Below the pieces are notes generated by a model. That model saw only the letters and a list, made by a program, of their open reading frames with translations, was not told the origin of the DNA and ran no database searches. A stretch of DNA of 32,507 nucleotides from Bacteroidota bacterium (lineage in GTDB: Bacteria; Bacteroidota; Bacteroidia; Flavobacteriales; Flavobacteriaceae), in the NCBI GenBank assembly GCA_024280635.1, contig JAJRPS010000032.1:1-32507 (forward strand), read 5' to 3'. A program made the translations under genes and the position numbers. The stretch's first letter is position 1. Each line of letters begins with the position of its first letter. Below are positions 8,539 to 14,747 of this stretch, one piece after another.

Positions 8539-9528
8539 ATGAAAATAGCAATAGTAGGCGTAACAGGAATGGTAGGACAAGTTATGTTACGTGTTTTAGA
8601 AGAACGAAACCTACCCATTACCACATTAATTCCTGTAGCATCAGAAAAATCTATCGGTAAAAAAATAACGTTTAATAATAAAGAATATGCCATAATTTCT
8701 TTAGCAGATGCTATTTTGAATAAACCTGATATTGCGCTATTTTCGGCAGGAGGAGCAACAGCACTGGAGTGGGCTCCAAAATTTTCAGCAGTAGGTTGTA
8801 CGGTAATTGATAACTCATCTGCCTTTAGAATGGATCATGATAAAAAATTAATTGTACCTGAAATTAACGCCAACACACTAACCCTTGAAGATAAAATTAT
8901 AGCCAACCCAAATTGTTCTACCATACAAATGGTATTAGCATTAGCTCCCTTACATGCTAAATATAAAATCAAACGAATAGTAGTATCTACCTATCAATCT
9001 ATTTCTGGAACAGGTATAAAAGCTGTACAACAATTAGAAAATGAAATGAAGGGTATTGATGGACAAATGGCGTACCCACATCCAATACACCAAAATGTAT
9101 TACCACACTGTGATATTTTTGAAGCAAGTGGATACACAAAAGAGGAAATGAAATTAGTACGTGAAACACAAAAAATACTAAATGACTACACCGTTGCCGT
9201 TACCGCTACTGCAGTACGAGTACCTACTGCTGGAGGGCACTCCGAAAGTGTAAATGTAGAATTTGAAAATGATTTTAATATAAAAGAACTTATTACCATT
9301 TTAACAAACACCGAGGGTATTATTGTGGAAGATGACTTGCCTAACAACATATACCCAATGCCAATAAATGCCCATGGCAAAGATGAAGTTTTTGTGGGGC
9401 GCATTCGTAGGGATCTATCGCAACCCAATACGGTAAACATGTGGATTGTTGCCGATAATTTAAGAAAAGGGGCTGCAACCAATACCGTGCAAATAGCGCA
9501 ATATTTAATTAAAAATAATTTAGTGTAA
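8539..9528 (+). CDS. asd: Aspartate-semialdehyde dehydrogenase
   Basis: Reduces aspartyl-4-phosphate to aspartate semialdehyde with NADPH, the branch point to lysine/diaminopimelate, threonine and methionine. The start is placed at ATG 8539 (MKIAIVGVTGMVGQ), giving 329 residues. An in-frame upstream ATG at 8470 would begin inside the mscL terminator and add 23 hydrophobic residues unlike the family. VGVTGMVGQ (6-14) is the dinucleotide-binding loop, and Cys126 in ANPNCSTIQ is the acyl-enzyme nucleophile. SISGTG and AGGHSES contribute substrate-binding residues, and GKDEVFVGRIRRDLS is the C-terminal signature. It is a single gene between mscL and a small membrane protein. No convincing -7 box was found directly upstream. 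Confidence 0.95.
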   Translation: MKIAIVGVTGMVGQVMLRVLEERNLPITTLIPVASEKSIGKKITFNNKEYAIISLADAILNKPDIALFSAGGATALEWAPKFSAVGCTVIDNSSAFRMDHDKKLIVPEINANTLTLEDKIIANPNCSTIQMVLALAPLHAKYKIKRIVVSTYQSISGTGIKAVQQLENEMKGIDGQMAYPHPIHQNVLPHCDIFEASGYTKEEMKLVRETQKILNDYTVAVTATAVRVPTAGGHSESVNVEFENDFNIKELITILTNTEGIIVEDDLPNNIYPMPINAHGKDEVFVGRIRRDLSQPNTVNMWIVADNLRKGAATNTVQIAQYLIKNNLV

Positions 9529-9720
9529 TCTCATATCCATTTAATTTTTCACCTTTTAGATAAAATACATAATCCAACACTCCTTACCAGAAAAAAAACA
9601 AAGCTAAATACCTAATCATCGGCTAATTATACTGATTGTCGAATATATTCTCTTACTTCCATTGTAAATTGTATCTTAGAGTTAGTGTTAGCACTATTAA
9701 CTAATTTAAATATTTACATT

Positions 9721-10068
9721 ATGGAATCAAAATATGCACTTCTTATTCGGTTTTCTTTAGGGATTATTTTAATTGTTTTAGGGATAAACCAATTTTTTAA
9801 TTTCTTAGGTTTTTCAGACGCCTTAGTTGTTTTAGAAACAAATAAAGTATTTTATGGCATTCGTTTTATTATTTCAGGTATTTCCGTACTTACTCGTAAA
9901 GCAGTCCCTGTTGCTTTAATTATTTTATCCTTTTTTGCAGTACAAGCATTTTTCTATTTCCTTTCTAACAATCCTGAAAATCTAATTAGTCCAATTGGCA
10001 TTGTTGTTTTACTTGTTATTTTAAACATTGCTAACAACAAAAATCGATTTAAAGGACTCTTTAATTAA
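9721..10068 (+). CDS. Small four-helix membrane protein, DoxX-like
   Basis: 115 residues from ATG 9721 (MESKYALLIRFSLGIILIVLG). An in-frame TTG further upstream gives 12 extra residues but no family-like sequence. Four hydrophobic segments are visible, roughly residues 7-26, 42-58, 62-83 and 88-106, with a Lys/Arg-rich C-terminus. The opening RFSLGIILIVLGINQFF resembles the first helix of DoxX/TQO-small-subunit-like proteins, a broad family of small membrane proteins with a proposed role in redox or sulfur metabolism in some members. The match is only in style, so the function is open. It stands alone, converging on the ferredoxin gene. Confidence 0.7.
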   Translation: MESKYALLIRFSLGIILIVLGINQFFNFLGFSDALVVLETNKVFYGIRFIISGISVLTRKAVPVALIILSFFAVQAFFYFLSNNPENLISPIGIVVLLVILNIANNKNRFKGLFN

Positions 10069-10093
10069 AATAATGAACTACTATAAACCTAAA

Positions 10094-10117
10094 AAAACCT
10101 ACTATAAAGCAGGTTTT
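10094..10117. terminator. Bidirectional terminator between the convergent genes
   Basis: AAAACCT (10094-10100) and AGGTTTT (10111-10117) pair around a 10-base loop. A-rich bases precede and T-rich bases follow, so it can serve both the small membrane-protein gene (+) and the ferredoxin gene (-). Confidence 0.6.
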
Positions 10118-10142
10118 CTAAGTTTTTATATCTCTAAATTTA

Positions 10143-10481
10143 TTACAACTCTTCTGGAGCTAAGGTAATGGCTAAACCATCTAATTCTGGAGTAATGGGT
10201 ATTTGACAACCTAAACGCGAGTTATCTTCTACATGAAAAGCTTCTGCTAACATCGCTTCTTCAGCATCTTCTTTTTCTGGTAATTCGTGATCAGAAGTTA
10301 CATAACATTGGCAAGAAGCGCACATTGCCATACCACCACAAATACCTATAGTACCTTCTGGAGCAATTTCATACGCCCGTACTACTTCCATAATATTCAT
10401 TGCCATGTCTGTAGGTGCGTCAATTGTATGCAATACCCCTTCCCTATCGGTTATATTTAAAGTGATGTCGTTATTTTCCAT
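10143..10481 (-). CDS. 2Fe-2S ferredoxin, adrenodoxin type
   Basis: A 112-residue soluble electron carrier. The cluster ligands are Cys48, Cys54 and Cys57 in ICGGMAMCASCQC, with Cys92 in SRLGCQI completing the C-x5-C-x2-C-x34-C pattern of adrenodoxin/Isc-type 2Fe-2S ferredoxins. Cys59 is an additional cysteine in the loop. The protein is strongly acidic (LPEKEDAEEAMLAEAF), as expected for docking to a reductase. It follows the ferredoxin-NADP reductase gene by 31 bases on the same strand, so that flavoprotein is the likely electron donor. The final acceptor is not shown by the context. Confidence 0.92.
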   Translation of the reverse strand: MENNDITLNITDREGVLHTIDAPTDMAMNIMEVVRAYEIAPEGTIGICGGMAMCASCQCYVTSDHELPEKEDAEEAMLAEAFHVEDNSRLGCQIPITPELDGLAITLAPEEL

Positions 10482-10512
10482 ATTATTTTAATTATAAAGG
10501 TCGATTATCGAC

Positions 10513-11568
10513 TTAGTTGATTGCTTTTATAACTGCTTTAGGCGCTTCTTTTTTAGTACCATCAAAACCTTGTACGCCACCAACAGTAGTATATTTCATT
10601 ACGTATTTTTTTCCTGGATGGATGCGCTTGTAAGCACTTTGACACATTAACGTCGCTTCATGGAAACCACATAAAATTAATTTTAATTTACCAGGATATG
10701 TGTTCACATCTCCAATAGCATAAATACCCTCTATATTAGTTTGATAATCCAATGCATTGTTAACTACTATTGCATTTTTTTCAATTTCTAATCCCCAATT
10801 TCCAATTGGCCCCAATTTTGGTGATAATCCAAATAAAGGAATAAAATTATCACATGGTAACGTATATTGCTCTTCTCCTTTTTTAGTAATTACAACCCCT
10901 TCAACCTTATTTTCTCCTGCAATTCCTGTTACCTCTGCTGGGGTAATTAAGTTTATTTTACCCGCATCTTTTAACTCTTGTACTTTATCAACCGAATCTA
11001 AAGCGCCTCTAAATTCATTACGCCTATGCACTAAAGTTACTTCTTTTGCGATATCTGTTAAAAAGATAGACCAATCCAATGCACTATCTCCACCACCAGC
11101 AATAACTACTTTTTTATCACGGTACACTTCTGGGTCTTTAATCATATACGCAACTCCTTTATCTTCATAATTCGCTATTCCTTCAATAGGTGGTTTTCTT
11201 GGCTCAAAAGAACCTAGTCCGCCAGCAATAGCAACTACTGGAGCTTTATGTTTTGTTCCTTTATTTGTTGTTACAATAAACGTACCGTCTTCTAATTTTT
11301 CAATCGTATCTGCACGTTCACCCAACGTAAATGTAGGTTCAAAGGATTTGATTTGTTCCATCAATTTATCCGATAAATCACCAGCTAAAATTTCTGGATA
11401 AGCAGGGATATCATAAATAGGTTTTTTAGGGTAAATTTCTGAGCATTGCCCTCCTATTTGTGGTAAAGCATCTATTAAATGGCATTTGAGTTTTAATAAA
11501 CCCGCTTCAAAAACCGTAAATAATCCTGTTGGACCTGCTCCAATTATTAATATATCTGTAGTAATCAT
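10513..11568 (-). CDS. Ferredoxin-NADP(+) reductase, thioredoxin-reductase-like (YumC type)
   Basis: A 351-residue FAD/NAD(P)H flavoprotein. GAGPTG at 10-15 binds FAD. AGGGDSALDW at 157-166 is the second Rossmann motif for NADPH, and IEGIYAIGDVNTYPG is the C-terminal FAD motif. The CxxC disulfide of true thioredoxin reductases is missing between the NADPH motifs, and the length is slightly above that family, both of which mark the bacterial FNR2/YumC group. It should pass electrons from NADPH to the 2Fe-2S ferredoxin encoded 31 bases downstream. The gene starts 286 bases from metK on the opposite strand, so the two have separate promoters. Confidence 0.92.
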   Translation of the reverse strand: MITTDILIIGAGPTGLFTVFEAGLLKLKCHLIDALPQIGGQCSEIYPKKPIYDIPAYPEILAGDLSDKLMEQIKSFEPTFTLGERADTIEKLEDGTFIVTTNKGTKHKAPVVAIAGGLGSFEPRKPPIEGIANYEDKGVAYMIKDPEVYRDKKVVIAGGGDSALDWSIFLTDIAKEVTLVHRRNEFRGALDSVDKVQELKDAGKINLITPAEVTGIAGENKVEGVVITKKGEEQYTLPCDNFIPLFGLSPKLGPIGNWGLEIEKNAIVVNNALDYQTNIEGIYAIGDVNTYPGKLKLILCGFHEATLMCQSAYKRIHPGKKYVMKYTTVGGVQGFDGTKKEAPKAVIKAIN

Positions 11569-11673
11569 ATTTTTTTATAAAATAATTCCTGCAAAAATCG
11601 CATTTATAATTATCTTTCTAACTGATTTTTATCATTATTAAAGCTGAAAAATACAAATTTATCTTAAAAAGAG

Positions 11674-11703
11674 TTGATTTTAGTTCTTGTTTATGTAGTT
11701 TTG
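11674..11703 (+). promoter_or_regulatory. Promoter of the metK leader
   Basis: TTG at 11674-11676, a 19-base spacer, and TAGTTTTG at 11696-11703 match the Bacteroidota -33/-7 consensus. Transcription would start near 11709, a dozen bases before the riboswitch-like element. Confidence 0.75.
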
Positions 11704-11720
11704 TCCCGTTAAAATAATAA

Positions 11721-11769
11721 TCGAGGATGGATTTGACTGATTGTAACCTCATAAAAAAATGCTAAACCC
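11721..11769 (+). promoter_or_regulatory. Class II SAM riboswitch (SAM-II) aptamer
   Basis: GAGG (11723-11726) pairs with CCTC (11747-11750). The loop reads GGATTTGACTGATTGTAA, followed by ATAAAAAAATGCTAAACCC. Compared with the known metX/metA SAM-II aptamer, this keeps the GATTTnA, ATTGnAA, AUAAAnnnnGCUAAA order and the spacing from stem to 3' strand. The 3' segment AAACCC can pair with GGATTT in the loop, as the H-type pseudoknot requires, with one mismatch. Its position between promoter and the SAM synthetase gene supports the call. A covariance-model search (Rfam SAM-II) was not run. Confidence 0.75.
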
Positions 11770-11821
11770 AGTTTCTTCTACTGAATATTTAATTTCAGTT
11801 TACAAACTCCCTTAGCTTTTT
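11755..11821 (+). promoter_or_regulatory. Candidate expression-platform hairpin in the metK leader
   Basis: The aptamer's AAAAA-T-GCTAA (11755-11765) is complementary to TTAGC-TTTTT (11812-11821), which resembles the closing stem of an intrinsic terminator. Inside it, ACTGAA (11780-11785) pairs with TTCAGT (11794-11799). The stem competes with the aptamer for GCTAA. Whether it terminates is not shown. Confidence 0.4.
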
Positions 11822-11854
11822 ACGTCAAATTACAGCTTCACATAAAAGATAAAA

Positions 11855-13126
11855 ATGGCATATTTATTTACCTCAGAAAGTGTTTCTGAAGGACACCCAG
11901 ACAAAGTAGCAGATCAAATTAGTGACGCATTAATTGATAATTTTTTAGCCTTTGACCCACAATCAAAAGTAGCTTGTGAAACGCTAGTAACCACTGGTCA
12001 AGTAGTATTAGCAGGGGAAGTAAAATCAAACACTTATTTAGATGTTCAAAAAATTGCACGTGATGTAATTAACAAAATTGGCTATACTAAAAGCGAATAT
12101 ATGTTTGACGGCAACTCTTGTGGGGTATTTTCTGCTATACACGAACAGTCAGAAGACATTAATCAAGGTGTAGAACGTACTGATAAAGAAAATCAAGGTG
12201 CGGGTGACCAAGGAATGATGTTTGGATACGCTACCAACGAAACGGATAATTACATGCCGTTAGCGTTAGATTTGAGTCATATCATTTTAAAAGAATTAGC
12301 AGTTTTAAGACGTGAAAATAACGAAATTAAATATTTACGTCCAGACGCAAAAAGTCAAGTTACTATTGAATATAGTGATGACAATAAACCACAGCGCATT
12401 GACACAATTGTAATTTCAACCCAACATGATGATTTTATAAAAGGTGATAAAAAACAAGCGGATGATGAAATGTTGGCTAAAATAAAATCCGATTTAATTT
12501 CCATATTAATACCACGTGTAATCGCACAATTACCAAAAAAAGTACAAGTATTATTTAATAATAAAATCACCTATCACATTAATCCTACCGGCACATTTGT
12601 TATTGGTGGACCTCATGGCGATACGGGTTTAACAGGTCGTAAAATTATTGTAGATACTTACGGGGGTAAAGGCGCTCATGGTGGTGGTGCTTTTTCGGGT
12701 AAAGACCCTAGTAAAGTAGACCGTTCTGGAGCCTATGCAACACGTCATATTGCTAAAAATTTAGTAGCAGCTGGTTTATGTGATGAGGTTTTAGTACAAG
12801 TTTCCTACGCTATTGGAGTAGCAAAACCAACCAGTATCAATGTAGAAACGTATAACACTGCTAAAATAAATATGACAGATGGACAAATTAGCAAAATAGT
12901 AGAAAAATTATTTGATATGCGTCCGTATTTTATTGAACAACGCTTAAAATTACGTAATCCTATCTATAGTGAAACTGCTGCTTACGGACACATGGGACGT
13001 AAAAATGAAATCGTTTCTAAAACGTTTAATTTACCAAATGGGGAACCAAAAACAATAGCAGTAGAATTATTTACCTGGGAAAAATTAGATTATGTAACCC
13101 AAGTACAAAAAGCTTTTGACTTGTAA
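11855..13126 (+). CDS. metK: S-adenosylmethionine synthetase
   Basis: 423 residues; makes SAM from methionine and ATP, releasing phosphate and pyrophosphate. [13 protein letters not shown] near residue 14 is the ATP/methionine site. [12 protein letters not shown] near 119 and [20 protein letters not shown] near 275 are the two MetK signatures, with the Lys, Asp and Gly-rich loop that bind triphosphate and metal. It is longer than the roughly 384-residue E. coli enzyme because of an insertion around residues 155-215, which is common in Bacteroidota. The leader carries a SAM-II-like aptamer, so the enzyme is probably feedback-controlled by its own product. A strong hairpin follows it, so it is monocistronic. 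Confidence 0.97.
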   Translation: MAYLFTSESVSEGHPDKVADQISDALIDNFLAFDPQSKVACETLVTTGQVVLAGEVKSNTYLDVQKIARDVINKIGYTKSEYMFDGNSCGVFSAIHEQSEDINQGVERTDKENQGAGDQGMMFGYATNETDNYMPLALDLSHIILKELAVLRRENNEIKYLRPDAKSQVTIEYSDDNKPQRIDTIVISTQHDDFIKGDKKQADDEMLAKIKSDLISILIPRVIAQLPKKVQVLFNNKITYHINPTGTFVIGGPHGDTGLTGRKIIVDTYGGKGAHGGGAFSGKDPSKVDRSGAYATRHIAKNLVAAGLCDEVLVQVSYAIGVAKPTSINVETYNTAKINMTDGQISKIVEKLFDMRPYFIEQRLKLRNPIYSETAAYGHMGRKNEIVSKTFNLPNGEPKTIAVELFTWEKLDYVTQVQKAFDL

Positions 13127-13150
13127 AGCTTAATCGTTAGTATAAAAAAA

Positions 13151-13181
13151 TCCTTGAAAAAAAATATTTTCAAGGATTTTT
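13151..13181 (+). terminator. Rho-independent terminator after metK
   Basis: TCCTTGAAAA (13151-13160) pairs perfectly with TTTTCAAGGA (13167-13176) and runs into TTTTT. It lies 24 bases after the metK stop. Confidence 0.9.
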
Positions 13182-13205
13182 CATTTTACAATAATTTTAT
13201 AGTTG

Positions 13206-13213
13206 TACTTTTG
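13206..13213 (+). promoter_or_regulatory. Candidate -7 box right at the LysE-type gene start
   Basis: TACTTTTG matches TAnnTTTG exactly and ends four bases before the ATG at 13218. Transcription from it would start at or next to the start codon. No TTG is present at the right distance upstream. Confidence 0.4.
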
Positions 13214-13217
13214 ATTT

Positions 13218-13895
13218 ATGTTTACTGATATTATAAAAGCCATACCCATCGGAATTATTTTAGCCCTTACCATTGGACCTGTATTTTTTGTATTACTAGA
13301 AACCAGTATTACAAAAGGATTTCGTGCAGCATTAACTTTTGATTTAGGCGTTATATTTGCCGATAGTGTTTTTATTTTAATTGCCTATTACAGTACCTCT
13401 TCTATTTTAGATAAAGTTAAAGACGACCCCAATTTACTAATGTTTGGCGGTATTGTCTTGGCTGTTTACGGATTAATATCTTACATCAAAACCTCAAAAT
13501 CTTTTCGAGAAATTTTTAGAGAACACCACAGCATTGAGATCAAAAAAAACTATACTGCACTTTTTTTTAAAGGGTTTTTACTCAACTTTATCAACATAGG
13601 TGTTTTAGGAGGGTGGATTGCCGCAATCATTTTTGCAAAATCATTAACACAAAACGAAGATGGCGTTATCCTGTTTATAGCAACCGTATTACTTACGTAT
13701 TTTATCGTAGATATTTTAAAAATATTGGCAGCTAAAAAAGTAAAACACAAATTAACCCCACGCTTTGTTTTTAAAATGAAAAAAATGATCAGTTTAATTA
13801 TCCTAGGAATTGGCTTGATTCTAATTATTCAGCGTTTATTTCCTAGTCAAATGGAAGAAATACAAAATCAAATTGAGGAACAAATTGTACCGTAA
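13218..13895 (+). CDS. LysE/RhtB-family amino-acid exporter
   Basis: A 225-residue inner-membrane protein with about six hydrophobic segments. The N-terminal MFTDIIKAIPIGIILALTIGP is the family signature (a first helix ending in IGPxFF), followed by LLETSITKGFRAALTFDLGV in the first cytoplasmic loop. The family exports amino acids or small metabolites, but the substrate cannot be read from the sequence. The start is fixed by the family pattern: nothing plausible lies upstream. The C-terminus is charged and Gln/Glu-rich. It is flanked by its own terminator-like palindromes and by the metK terminator, so it is probably transcribed alone. Confidence 0.85.
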   Translation: MFTDIIKAIPIGIILALTIGPVFFVLLETSITKGFRAALTFDLGVIFADSVFILIAYYSTSSILDKVKDDPNLLMFGGIVLAVYGLISYIKTSKSFREIFREHHSIEIKKNYTALFFKGFLLNFINIGVLGGWIAAIIFAKSLTQNEDGVILFIATVLLTYFIVDILKILAAKKVKHKLTPRFVFKMKKMISLIILGIGLILIIQRLFPSQMEEIQNQIEEQIVP

Positions 13896-13960
13896 CACTA
13901 AACTTGTTTCAATAAATTAACGATTGTTTTCACACTGTTTCTTATCGAAAAAATCAACAA

Positions 13961-14049
13961 CCTCGACCCAAAGGCGCGAGGTATACTTCTGAAAAACCGT
14001 TTTCAATTTCGAGGCAAGCCTCGGAGAATTAATCCCTCAATGAGGGATT
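13961..14049. repeat. Cluster of three short palindromes
   Basis: CCTCG-N11-CGAGG (13961-13981), CGAGGC-AA-GCCTCG (14010-14023) and AATCCCTC-AAT-GAGGGATT (14031-14049) follow one another. The CCTCG/CGAGG words recur in an order that also allows pairing between the first and second palindromes. GC content here is visibly above the surrounding sequence. This could be a mobile repeat such as a REP-like element or a structured 3' UTR. No ORF overlaps it. Confidence 0.65.
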
Positions 14050-14050
14050 A

Positions 14051-14078
14051 AAAAAGCGAGCTAAATAGCTCGCTTTTT
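14051..14078. terminator. Bidirectional terminator between the LysE-type gene and tRNA-Cys
   Basis: AAAAAGCGAGCTA-AA-TAGCTCGCTTTTT is a perfect palindrome with A and T tails on the two sides. It can end the + transcript of the exporter and the - transcript of tRNA-Cys. Confidence 0.85.
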
Positions 14079-14098
14079 TAGGCTTTACCCTTTTCTAG

Positions 14099-14170
14099 AG
14101 GTGTCGAGCGGATTCGAACCGCTGTAGATGGTGTTGCAGACCACTGCCTAGCCACTCGGCCACGACACCT
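14099..14170 (-). tRNA. tRNA-Cys (anticodon GCA)
   Basis: 72 bases on the minus strand fold into a complete cloverleaf. The acceptor stem is AGGTGTC/GACACCT. The D-arm contains GGCCGAGTGGCTAGGC, and the anticodon arm GTGGT-CTGCAAC-ACCAT has GCA at positions 34-36. The T-arm is AGCGG-TTCGAAT-CCGCT. CCA is not encoded, as usual in this phylum. Confidence 0.97.
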
Positions 14171-14206
14171 AATTATGACGGCAAATATAACAAATGTTTT
14201 TAATTA

Positions 14207-14563
14207 TTAACGGTCTTCACTTAAAAGAATCGTTACTTTTTCAACATCACCACCAATTGGAGGGTTTAATTTAGATACAGCTACCTCAGTATGAGTAACT
14301 AAACTGCTTTCTGAAAAAATTCTATCCACAATACGTTTGGCAACCGTTTCTAGTAATTTAGAGCGTTTTGCCATTTCTTCAAAAACAATGGTATTAATTA
14401 ATACATAATCTACCGTATCCTGTAACTCATCTGTTTTAGCCGATTTTTGCAAGTTTGCCCTCACTAAAACATCTACACTATACTCGCTTCCTATGCGTCC
14501 TTCTTCTGCCAAACAACCATGAAAAGCATATACTTTTATATTTTCAACCTTTATAATCCCCAT
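14207..14563 (-). CDS. folB: Dihydroneopterin aldolase
   Basis: 118 residues from ATG 14563 (MGIIKVENIKVYAFHG). Converts 7,8-dihydroneopterin to 6-hydroxymethyldihydropterin and glycolaldehyde in folate synthesis. Glu21 in GCLAEEGRIG and Lys98 in AVSKLNPP are the expected substrate-anchoring and catalytic residues, and the fold forms an octamer in the family. An upstream in-frame ATG at 14605 would add 14 residues, but it lies upstream of the promoter at 14590-14621 and adds non-family sequence, so the shorter start is preferred. Divergent from glnS; tRNA-Cys lies downstream on the same strand, 36 bases away. Confidence 0.92.
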   Translation of the reverse strand: MGIIKVENIKVYAFHGCLAEEGRIGSEYSVDVLVRANLQKSAKTDELQDTVDYVLINTIVFEEMAKRSKLLETVAKRIVDRIFSESSLVTHTEVAVSKLNPPIGGDVEKVTILLSEDR

Positions 14564-14585
14564 ACCTTTTATTCTTTGCGTAAAA

Positions 14586-14618
14586 TTAGCAAAAATATCA
14601 TGCATTTTGGTATTTTTG
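14586..14618 (+). promoter_or_regulatory. Promoter of glnS
   Basis: TATTTTTG (14611-14618) followed by CA is a full -7 match. A TTA at 14586-14588 stands at the -33 distance (22 bases) in place of TTG. It overlaps the folB promoter on the other strand. Confidence 0.6.
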
Positions 14619-14621
14619 CAA
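14590..14621 (-). promoter_or_regulatory. Promoter of folB
   Basis: On the minus strand, TTG (14621-14619), a 21-base spacer and TATTTTTG (14597-14590) match the Bacteroidota consensus. Transcription would begin near 14584, about 20 bases before the chosen folB ATG. Confidence 0.7.
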
Positions 14622-14654
14622 ATAAATAACCTTAACTGATAAAGGAGTTGAGGT

Positions 14655-14702
14655 ATGAAATTAATAATTCCCTTTTTTATTTAGATGTAAGCATCAGGGA
14701 AT
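14655..14702 (+). promoter_or_regulatory. glnS leader: nine-codon ORF and a two-part hairpin
   Basis: In the roughly 125-base leader, ATG at 14655 opens a nine-codon ORF (MKLIIPFFI) with TAG at 14682-14684. ATTCCC (14667-14672) pairs with GGGAAT (14697-14702), and inside it GATG (14684-14687) pairs with CATC (14692-14695). The hairpin overlaps the end of the small ORF. There is no Gln codon in it. A function is only inferred. Confidence 0.35.
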
Positions 14703-14747
14703 AAAAACTCGTTAGGATATTTTACCCTACAATTCAAAATTTGAAAC

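Noticed and set aside
14051-14078. Attachment site next to tRNA-Cys
   Set aside because: It is a perfect palindrome with A/T tails, better explained as a terminator; no integrase gene or tRNA 3' end copy is seen.
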